Shown here: piece after piece, positions 56,294 through 64,000 of the stretch
Layout of the letters: every line of letters begins with the position of its first letter
Position numbering within the stretch: the stretch's first letter is position 1
From: Thermothelomyces thermophilus ATCC 42464
Taxonomy: Eukaryota > Ascomycota > Sordariomycetes > Sordariales > Chaetomiaceae
Assembly (NCBI RefSeq): GCF_000226095.1
Contig: NC_016472.1
Span: 1,984,001-2,048,000, forward strand
Length of the DNA stretch: 64,000 nucleotides
Reading direction: 5' to 3'
Translations under genes and position numbers: made by a program
Notes under the pieces: model-generated
Database searches by the model: none
Seen by the model: only the letters and a program-made list of their open reading frames with translations
Told to the model about the DNA's origin: nothing

Positions 56294-56751
56294 TCACAGG
56301 ATCCGCCGCATCAGCGCCTTGACCGGCCCCATCTCCTTAACCTTGTCCTTCGGAAAGAATCTGCCAGTCCTCATCGTGTAGTGCACCAGCTTCTGGACAT
56401 TAGGAAACCGCTGTGGCTGCTTGCCGTGCTTGACGGCCTCGAGGAGGTCGTGGATGTTAACGTGAACGGTCTTTAGCGCCTGTCATAGACCGAGTTCGTC
56501 TTATTATTAGTACTCCCGTTCGTCTCCTGTTATGTGGTAGCGGGCTGCCGAGGAAGATGGGTTTAAGAGGAGGGGAGGCTTGATGGACTAAGTAATTAGG
56601 TGGTAATCACCTTCCGACACTGGGAGATGCTTGGGAGGTCCCCGCTGAGGCCGACATCCCGACAGAGGCGCTGCCAGTCCTGGAGCGTGCCGGTACCGAA
56701 GTAGTCGTCGAACTCCTGGACGATTACCCGAGACTTCTTCTTCCTGCCCAT
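56294..56751 (-). CDS. Small two-exon gene, 108 aa, conserved-looking
   Basis: Exons 56751-56611 (47 codons) and 56479-56294 (61 codons plus stop) with a 131-bp phase-0 intron (GTGATT...ACAG). The product starts MGRKKKSRVIVQEFDDYFG, continues TLQDWQRLCRDVGL, then ALKTVHVNIHDLLEAVKHG and FPNVQKLVHYTMRTGRFFP, and ends GPVKALMRRIL. It is basic overall, likely alpha-helical, with an N-terminal lysine cluster that could be a nuclear signal; no signal peptide or membrane helix. The composition, frame-keeping splice and well-spread hydrophobic positions argue that it is a real gene. I do not know its function, though I believe similar short proteins occur in other Pezizomycotina. It converges with UTP18, about 250 bp between stops. 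Confidence 0.75.
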
Positions 56752-59680
56752 GGCTGTCCGGTAATTATTAGGTAGGCGAGACTGTGAGGTGGATGAGAGA
56801 CCTGAAAGGGGCTCAGGGTGTAGTTTCGGGAGAGCCCAGGGCTTAGGAGGCGGCTCTGGAGTTTCGAAATCTAACCGGGGAAGAGGGAGAGAGAGAGAGA
56901 GAGAGAGACATCATGGTCTAAACGTTACCCGGACCAAGACTCTTTGGTCCGACGGGGAGTAAGGACTGTTTTCACCCAAAAATAAGAGCCTGGAAACTCC
57001 ACTCAAAGGGGGGGCAAACAGTATATGGAGGGCGATGTTATGCAGTTACCCCCTTTTCCCAGCAAGAATCCGGGCGGTTCTTTCATCCACATTGACATGA
57101 TAAATGCTGAACTTGCAGTTGATTTGCGTTTGACTTCCCATTCTCAACACCTCGTTTCTTTACGGTTGATGTGATTCTCAACCTTCCTAACAGTCAGTCC
57201 ACTTGAGGCCACATCTATCCTTCCATTCGGTATCGAGCATCCTGAGATTCAAGCATCATAATTCAAGTTTTCTCTCGAGAATCAAACAAAATGCCCTGAC
57301 TATTTTCCTCCCAATGCGGCTTTTCCACTCAATGTTACGATCCGCCTGCTTGCTTCCACTGTCACGTTATACCTTGTTGCTACAGCTCCAAAGGCTGCAA
57401 ATCGCTACAGCTCAGAAGGCTGCAATAATACGACACCACAGCGGTATTCGCGCCGTGGGGGCACTCCTGGACCAAATGGTATAGGTCTGCAGAAGTGGTG
57501 ATAAAATGCGTTTATTGTTCCAAGTGCCAGAGGCACTTGGAGGTGCTGTCTACTATGTAAATACATGTCGAACCCTGGTCTATCATCCCTGTTGGTGGGT
57601 CAGGCAGATCTGACCCACTGGCAGTCAAATCCTGTAACACTTGTAAAGGTTGTCTACAGAACTTCAGGTGTGGTTTTCCTCTCTATGTTCTTCTTCTTTT
57701 GTATGTCATGCCGCTCTTGTAAGTCCGGCTCGGAATATTATCTGGTTGAGAAAGTCTCGGGCTTTCTTCGAAGTGAGGTAACTTAACTATTAGGTAGAAC
57801 TCAATCGTTCCCAAAAAAAATTAAAAAAAACGGGCAGTTCAGACGGGTTGTCTAAGTCGAATACAGCATGGAACCTCAAGCTGAAGATTTAAAGGAGTGC
57901 GACCTGGTGAAAGGCGTACGCCGTTGTTTGACATCAGCTTATTAATAACCATTCTGGCTGCAGGCTTGGGGCGCTGTGCAACTCTAGCTGATGAGAGAGA
58001 ACCCGAGTTGCTCGGGGAGCTTAAAGCTGAAAAGGGTTAAACATTTCCCTCCCCGCCGTCCTCTTCTGTATTGAGTCTTCTTTTTGCATCATGCTTCCTT
58101 CTTCCCCTTTCTCGCTTCCTCTCCTTTTCTCTGCCTTCCTTTTTGGTATTTTCTCTTCCTGAACTCCGTAGTTCTTTCTTCTTGAACCTGATTTGAACAA
58201 TCACCGAGATGCCCAGCTTGCCAAGGCATCCATTTCTTACCTTGGGCGCTACGGTTGCAGCCACTGAGTGGCAATTGACCTCCACAATGCCAGTTGTCAG
58301 CCCCACATGCCATGCTACCGGGGGCTGGGCTCGACTTCCACACTGAGATTCTAACAAAAGTTGGCGCCAGGAGGCTTCCGATTTGCGGGAAGCTGACTTG
58401 CCGATTAGGTACAGTTCAGGGCTTCAGGCCGCCATTGGATCCTTTTCTTGGTTGCAACTTCCATCTTCTTCCCTCAGGCTCCCCGCTGCCGGTCTCTCAC
58501 TGGCTGCGAAGGCCGGTAGGTGCCCGCAATGAAGGTCAACGGGGAGCGGAGAGAGCCCGATCTTTATGGGCAGCAACTGCTCGGCCGGGAAGCGAGACTC
58601 CGGGTCTCCATATCCCTCCTTTGGAGGGGGCTGGGAGTGTCCCGACCCGCGTTTCGCCCACGGAGGCGTGGCTGGGTCGGGCTGTTTCACACCCCGCCCA
58701 AAGCCGGCAGCAAGCCTGAAGACCCGTCACGAGCTTGTGTTTTTCAGCTCCCAAGTGGGCGCCTTGTTGTTGCATCTTCCTCGGCTCATTGGGCCGATCG
58801 ATCCCAGCCCGCGATAAGCGAACCGTCTTTTTTAGGGTGATCCGTACGTGTAGGGTTCATCCACCCGACGCCATGCAGAAGAAAATGAGGCCGAGGCTGG
58901 CTGGCGGCGCTCTTGTAAGCGACTACGTGTCAGACCGGATTGGCAGCCTGAAGCCAGGGCAGCCCTTTACTATGGGTCTCGCGTTTTCTTACGTCCCAAT
59001 CGGCTGACGATGGGCCCCGGTCGGATGATTGGGACAATGACTTGGACAGGGCTGCTGCCATACGCCCCATCACACACTGCAGGGCGCTCTTGCGCCACTC
59101 TTGGGTTCAAAGATGAGTTACTCTTCACTAGGGGATCTCGACGGATGTACGGATTACAGCACACAGCCAGCCGTGCACCCAAGAGGTTGGTAGGTTCTCG
59201 CATGAGAGCCTGCCTGGCGCCACGTGAAGGGTTTACACAAGCTTGGTGACATGGCAGATTGGCCTTGTTTCGTGTTTACCATTCCGACCGAGGGGTAATC
59301 CGACCGAGGGGTAAAGTCAGATCGGACAGCGGCATTCTCTACTTTGCCGTACCTGTGCCTACCTGGCCGCGCCTGCCAGACTCGCGTCTTCTCATCCATC
59401 CCACTTCCTCAATTGGCGCCAGTTCGGGAGGGCAGGATACATGGTTCCCTAGGCGGCCTGCGAAGCCCCTTGTGCTTCCAGAATCGGTTCCATCAGGGCG
59501 GATTGCCTCAATAATCAAAAGCCGACCCCTCCACCCCACAACAGAGAGGCCGGGACCATGTCCCTCGAGTGGTCAACAAGTGGAGCAAGCCCACGCTCTT
59601 ACACAGTAGACTCACACCACTACGGATACGACTCGAGCATCGGTGACGCGGAGACCGAGGGACGGAGAGACAAGAGAGAG
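56752..59680. other. Gene-poor intergenic region with a solo LTR
   Basis: About 2.9 kb. It holds a GA microsatellite (about 56886-56908), the solo LTR at 57378-57639, an A-rich run near 57812-57830, and a TACGGATTA motif at 59148-59156. Open frames near 58294-58840 overlap each other in several frames and have no family signature. No tRNA was recognised. Confidence 0.5.
57378..57639 (-). mobile_element. Solo LTR of an LTR retrotransposon (copy 2)
   Basis: A 262-bp element whose minus strand runs from TGTTACAGG to CTGTAGCA, the same ends as copy 1, flanked by a perfect 5-bp target duplication CTTGT (57373-57377 and 57640-57644). It carries AATAAA on the minus strand, as expected for an R-region polyadenylation signal. 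No internal region is present. It lies in opposite orientation to copy 1 with a different target site, so the two are independent insertions. The intact duplication shows that no later rearrangement took place through this LTR. Confidence 0.87.
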
Positions 59681-62600
59681 ATGGCTTGGTGGGATTCTCA
59701 CCACCCTCACCACCGTCTCCTCGACGGTTCGCCGCGCTCCAAGACTCGCCTGGCCATGGGCGACGCCTTTCCCCGGCTCGAGCCTGCACACGCGGACCGA
59801 CACATGGACATGGAGCGCGAGAGGGCGTTGCTGTCTCCCGTCTTCGAGGAGCAGTCGGGGCCACCCACGGCGCCGGCGCCAGCCCTGGTGGTGCACGTCG
59901 ACATCCGCTTCACCGACCCCGTCATCCGGTCCAGATACTGCCGTAACTATGGCAGCTCGCCCGGGTTCCAGGCCACCAACAAGATATGCCGAGGCCTCGT
60001 GCGCCGCATCGAGCGCTGCTCCGAGGAGCTCATAACCCGCAAGGACTCGGGCGCTCTCGACCTGTTCAAGGGGGACACGTATGAGCGCAAACCCCAGCGG
60101 TTCGAGATGACCTTCCGCGTCGTCAGGAGAGGGAAGGGCGAGTGGGCCGAGAGAACCTACCGCTCGTACCAGAAACAGCCCCTGACCGTTGCGCACACCA
60201 GGGAGGTTACCCTGGCGGTCCATCGGATGATTGGGCTCTTTCTGCGTCGCCACGACAAAGACTTCCGATGGCTTGACTCCCCGGTACCCGAGGCGGACTC
60301 GGACCAGAGCGAATCCGCGTCCTCCTCATTCGGGGACGGGTCGCTTTCGCTTCTGTCCGTTCCCGCCTCTCGCTTCATCGAAGCCACCCAGACCTTCGAG
60401 TCCTTGCCGGGGTATAGCATCGACCTCTGCTTTCGGAGTAGGAACCCGCAACGGCAGGTCCCGACCTTCGAGAGAAGGACTAAGGTCACGAGCACGCAGA
60501 CCACGCCGTTGACTCTCCTCATGAGCGAGGATCTGCTCTGGAGAGTCCTGCAGTTCGCCAACCAGGGCTTGGACGCGAAGAGACGAGAGCTGGACGATTA
60601 TCTGCAAGGCTGCAGACTGCCAGATCACGATCACGCTCACCCGGAGGACGAGACGGTCGAGCTCAGTATCAGGGTGGTCAACCGCCTCGGGCCGGCGCAC
60701 GATCCTGTACAGAAAAGCATCAGGGGCAAGTTTGCGCTGTTCCGGCACCCAGAGGCCAGAGACTGCGAGACCTTCTTCTGCGAACTCGAGAGGCATCTCT
60801 CGCGCGTCAGGGACGAGGCCGATGCAACGCTGAACGGCTTGAACGACTTTGAACTGCGCATCGTCGAACTCAAAGGTGTCGGCTGGACGCTCCGGGAGCC
60901 GGCCAAGTTCACCGTCGGCCCAGAAGCGTCCTACGGCCGCCGCACGATCCGAGCAGCACTGGACCGCATCCAGACCGGAGTCGGCGACGTCATCCGCGGG
61001 CACAACATAGCCATCCACATCGCCGCCCACAAGCGGGGACACCTCGTCTTGGACAAGGCCATCGTCGCGCACGAAAAGCGCGGAAGACCAAAGGAGACGT
61101 TTGCTTCGCACGAGGACGCACAAGAGGCCTTCGTTACCAGGCTAAGAGCCCGAATCCAGAAGGACATCGACAAGGTGTTCGAGGACTCGTGCTCCATTGA
61201 CGACATCCCCGAGGATGAGGACGATTACTTCTCTGCTCGACCCATCACGCCGCAGCAGCCCGAGTCGGCCGTCTTTGACGGGCCGTCGCCGAGATGCTCA
61301 CCCTCGTCCGTACGGTCCTCGCCGGCGAAGCGGCCCGCGCTCGCCAACTTGCAAGTTTCACCGAGGCCGCGCGCCCAACGAGTATTCTCCCTCTCTCGAC
61401 GGTCCACGGAATCCGTGAGGTCCATCGATTACCTCACGACGGCACGCGATGGATCCGTGCACGGCAGTAGCCGGCCCAGTTCCGTCGCCAGCGAACACGT
61501 ACCTCCGCCGCATGAGCCAGGGCAGCCGGAGTCGCCCTTGCCCGACACCCGAGGGCTATTGCTCGCCGCTGCGGAAATCAAACCCACCCGGGCCTTCTCT
61601 TTGGTGTCGCGGAGATCATCCGTGGGGACCCGAGTCAGTAGCGCCTCGACTCTCGCCGAAGACCACCAGACCGTTGGCGCCAAGGGTTCTGGTCACCAAA
61701 CCGTTACGGAGACGACCCTGGAACAGCAGCTTCCCGAGCAGCTTCCCGACAGGGGCCAAGCCGTCGAGTCCATGACGTCGAGCGACGACGGGCCGAGCCT
61801 CGGGCCTAGTCCGTTAGGGATCTCCTTTGGAGAAGCCACACCAGTTGCCAGCTCAGCTACCGCACCCGCGGATCAGCAAGCCGACGCACGATCAACGGAA
61901 AGCAAGCATGCACCGCCGGTTTCCAGCCCGGGGACTTTCGTCGATGCTCAGGAGAATGTCGGCAGTTCGATGCCCGGGAAAGACATCAAGTCTAACCTCG
62001 CGGGTGCTCCGACTGGGCTCCCAAGATCGAGAGTCGACGACGACTTCTCAACTGCTCCATCGACCCCTGAGCTGAGCACGGGTTCATCGTCACCGAGGCA
62101 GAGTCTCCCGATAACGCCGGGCGACAAAGATGCCGTCCTTCGACACGTATACCCGGAGTCTGAGCCCGAGGGTGGTGTGGTCCAGCTGCATCCAGAGACT
62201 GTCCCCGAACCGGACTGCAAAGAAGACGGGAATCGCCCTGCGGAGGACGAGTCCCCCGATTGCCAACAAGCCTCGCCACAGTTAGCCGCAGGCCAGAGCC
62301 TGACAGCCGAAGAACCCGGACATGCTCCCGGTGATGCAAGCACGCAACGCATGCCAGGAGATCCCGCCTCGGATTTGTCGCGCCAAACACCACCAGACGC
62401 CGTCTGCCAACAAGGACACACATCACGCCCTTCCACCCCTTCCCCTGAGCACAAACTCGCAGGCTCCCCAGAAAAACCTGAGGGCCAATCCGAGGTTCAA
62501 ACCACGCACCTCGGGGCCGAGCTCGCCGCGGGGCCTGACGGTCGTTCACCCCTCGCGTCGTGCTTCCCCACCGCCGAGTCCGAAGTCCAGACATCGGACC

Positions 62601-64000
62601 CGGGTCAGGAGCCGGCCCACGCCTCCTCGGAGTTGCCTATCTCTAGTAGCCAGGGCGAACCTGTGCAAGGCAGACTCGAGTCGCCGCTCGCGCCCGAGGA
62701 ACCTGATGCCCACAGGAGCGAACCAGCGGCCGAGGACAAGGCGATGGGAAATGGTCCGGACGACGTCACCGGGGCGTTAGTCGCAGGTGAATCGAAAGCG
62801 GCAGGCGGTCCCGAACCGGCGGCGGTTCTGGTCGTTGCCGAGGTCGCGACGGGGATGGCTCATCCAGGAACCGAGAGCTTCCTTGAGCCCGGCCAAGTGG
62901 ATGCGAATGGGGAACAGGTACCGAAGGTCGTCGACGCCTGGACCGAGGTGGACGGTATAGGATTGGCCCCCGGCAATGAGGTTGCTGGCGGACCCGAACC
63001 TTCTGCGACGGTGCAGCAGCAGCAGCAACAGCAGCAGCAAGCGGAGGAGGAGGAGCCCGCTGCCGAAGAGAACGCTTGTCGAGGTATCGATTCTGCCGAA
63101 AAGTCTGACCATCTCGGCGATGATGCAAGTACCGAGGCCCCGGCACCCGAAATTGTTAGCGACGGTGACCCGAGGGAGACCACCGGTGCCGAGACTGATG
63201 CCGCTCCTGACGTCAACGAGGCCAGTACCGGCGACAAGCTTGACGCACCGACGCAGAATCTTGTCATTGGCGTCCCGGATTTTGAGGGAAAGGCTACGGA
63301 ACCCGAAGCTGTCAGCCATGTCAGGATGGATGGCGTCGGCGTACAGGATCCTAGTGGACTCAAATCCGAGATCGACGTCGATGCCGAGGATGAGGCGAGC
63401 GGTGGGCTTCGGGGCAAGGCGTTCGGGCCCGAGATCAGGGTTAACGGGATCAGCGGAGCCCTCGGAGATCATGCTGCCGAGCTTGACACTACGGATGTGT
63501 GCACCGAGCCGGGGGCCCCGGGGACAAACCCCCGTGACAAATGTGCCGCAGTAGCAACCTGCGCCAACGAGCTCTCGCCGTCCGGACCAGATACATCGGG
63601 TTCGTCAGCTGAAACCGGCAAAGCGGCCGACGCGGGCTCTTCTGCTGAGACCTCCAGTCTTGCAGAGCCTGCGACGGTCGAAAGGCCGACTCCGGAAGCA
63701 GCGCCGCCCTCACCAGCGCCACAAGCCACGAAGGATCAGCCCGATTTATTAGCCCCGAGCCCCGACGTCTCCACACTCTGCAACCTCTCTCCCGTGCCGA
63801 CCCGCTCCAGCATCTCCTCCGACGCCGCCTCCTTCTTCGCCAACAGCAGCACCATACCCGCCTTCCGCAACTCAGTCGACACCATCCGCCCATCCACGGA
63901 CGAGCCCAGGCAGCGCCCCGCCGGTGCCGAGCAGCTCTTGTCGCACGCCGACGGCAGCGACAGCCGGCCCCAGACAGCGGGCTACCTCGGCGTCGGCCTC
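59681..64000 (+). CDS. Large partly disordered protein, 3' end beyond the window
   Basis: One frame stays open from the ATG at 59681 to the last base, at least 1440 codons. Residues about 60-500 look globular: a block VVHVDIRFTDPVIRSRYCRNYG, then KFALFRHPEARDCETFFCELE and TVELSIRVVNRLGPAHDP, with conserved-looking hydrophobic spacing. From about residue 520 on it is low-complexity and acidic, rich in Pro, Ser, Glu and Ala, with a polyGln run (about 63016-63040) and many S/T-P sites. The layout suggests a scaffold or signalling protein; I recognise no named domain. The ATG at 59681 follows an open frame with no closer alternative until MGDAF at 59756. It could be spliced further downstream. 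Confidence 0.75.
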   Translation, partial: MAWWDSHHPHHRLLDGSPRSKTRLAMGDAFPRLEPAHADRHMDMERERALLSPVFEEQSGPPTAPAPALVVHVDIRFTDPVIRSRYCRNYGSSPGFQATNKICRGLVRRIERCSEELITRKDSGALDLFKGDTYERKPQRFEMTFRVVRRGKGEWAERTYRSYQKQPLTVAHTREVTLAVHRMIGLFLRRHDKDFRWLDSPVPEADSDQSESASSSFGDGSLSLLSVPASRFIEATQTFESLPGYSIDLCFRSRNPQRQVPTFERRTKVTSTQTTPLTLLMSEDLLWRVLQFANQGLDAKRRELDDYLQGCRLPDHDHAHPEDETVELSIRVVNRLGPAHDPVQKSIRGKFALFRHPEARDCETFFCELERHLSRVRDEADATLNGLNDFELRIVELKGVGWTLREPAKFTVGPEASYGRRTIRAALDRIQTGVGDVIRGHNIAIHIAAHKRGHLVLDKAIVAHEKRGRPKETFASHEDAQEAFVTRLRARIQKDIDKVFEDSCSIDDIPEDEDDYFSARPITPQQPESAVFDGPSPRCSPSSVRSSPAKRPALANLQVSPRPRAQRVFSLSRRSTESVRSIDYLTTARDGSVHGSSRPSSVASEHVPPPHEPGQPESPLPDTRGLLLAAAEIKPTRAFSLVSRRSSVGTRVSSASTLAEDHQTVGAKGSGHQTVTETTLEQQLPEQLPDRGQAVESMTSSDDGPSLGPSPLGISFGEATPVASSATAPADQQADARSTESKHAPPVSSPGTFVDAQENVGSSMPGKDIKSNLAGAPTGLPRSRVDDDFSTAPSTPELSTGSSSPRQSLPITPGDKDAVLRHVYPESEPEGGVVQLHPETVPEPDCKEDGNRPAEDESPDCQQASPQLAAGQSLTAEEPGHAPGDASTQRMPGDPASDLSRQTPPDAVCQQGHTSRPSTPSPEHKLAGSPEKPEGQSEVQTTHLGAELAAGPDGRSPLASCFPTAESEVQTSDPGQEPAHASSELPISSSQGEPVQGRLESPLAPEEPDAHRSEPAAEDKAMGNGPDDVTGALVAGESKAAGGPEPAAVLVVAEVATGMAHPGTESFLEPGQVDANGEQVPKVVDAWTEVDGIGLAPGNEVAGGPEPSATVQQQQQQQQQAEEEEPAAEENACRGIDSAEKSDHLGDDASTEAPAPEIVSDGDPRETTGAETDAAPDVNEASTGDKLDAPTQNLVIGVPDFEGKATEPEAVSHVRMDGVGVQDPSGLKSEIDVDAEDEASGGLRGKAFGPEIRVNGISGALGDHAAELDTTDVCTEPGAPGTNPRDKCAAVATCANELSPSGPDTSGSSAETGKAADAGSSAETSSLAEPATVERPTPEAAPPSPAPQATKDQPDLLAPSPDVSTLCNLSPVPTRSSISSDAASFFANSSTIPAFRNSVDTIRPSTDEPRQRPAGAEQLLSHADGSDSRPQTAGYLGVGL

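Noticed and set aside
58294-58840. Overlapping open frames of 80-140 codons on both strands
   Set aside because: Several frames open at once with no signature; typical of GC-rich non-coding DNA.

Overview
The window is GC-rich nuclear DNA of a filamentous ascomycete, most likely a sordariomycete and perhaps Chaetomiaceae. The placement rests on short introns (about 55-130 bp, GT-AG with CTAAC/CTGAC-type branch sites), one or few exons per gene, GPI-anchored and fungal-type transcription factor genes, a RIP-like AT-rich island in GC-rich surroundings, and recognisable fungal versions of many housekeeping proteins. No secondary-metabolite cluster, CRISPR array, rRNA or convincing tRNA was seen. 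All gene models were spliced by eye; every stated junction keeps the reading frame.

Layout. 1-3.8 kb: the 5' part of uroporphyrinogen decarboxylase (minus) diverges from an unrecognised, probably organellar protein (plus). 3.8-7.9 kb: a long gene-free, G-run-rich stretch leads to a Zn2Cys6 transcription factor (7.9-10.75 kb). 11.3-16.1 kb: an MBOAT/wax-synthase-like membrane protein and molybdenum cofactor sulfurase, both minus. 16.7-18.8 kb: CDC6 (plus) with an MCB box in its promoter. 19.6-24.2 kb: methylmalonate-semialdehyde dehydrogenase and calnexin (minus). 25.5-27.5 kb: methylthioribulose-1-phosphate dehydratase (plus) converges on a GPI-anchored Cys-containing protein (minus). 30.2-31.0 kb: GINS subunit SLD5 (minus). 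32.1-34.0 kb: a Cys-rich single-pass surface protein (plus). 35.0-37.6 kb: a PalF/RIM8-type arrestin (minus) with four PacC/Rim101 cores within 82 bp of its upstream region. 39.0-41.2 kb: an F-box protein (plus). 43.4-45.5 kb: a phenol-2-monooxygenase-like flavoprotein (minus).

45.5-48.6 kb is the accessory part: an AT-rich repeat island carrying a solo LTR, next to a gutted short-chain dehydrogenase relic. 48.7-51.2 kb: a fused pseudouridine-5'-phosphate glycosidase/pseudouridine kinase (minus). 52.6-56.0 kb: a secreted GPI-type protein and UTP18 (plus). 56.3-56.75 kb: a compact two-exon 108-aa gene (minus), easily missed. 57.4-57.6 kb: a second solo LTR of the same family in the opposite orientation. 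59.7 kb to the end: a large disordered protein that runs off the window.

Most genes are unrelated housekeeping functions rather than one pathway: replication licensing and origin firing (CDC6, SLD5), haem synthesis, Moco maturation, methionine salvage, valine/pyrimidine catabolism, pseudouridine breakdown, rRNA processing, ER folding and ambient-pH signalling. The observations most worth a second look are the PacC-site cluster before palF, the two solo LTRs with intact target duplications, the dehydrogenase relic whose core is replaced by a CA/TG microsatellite, the small 108-aa gene, and a dispersed TAATCCGTACTC-type intergenic motif.
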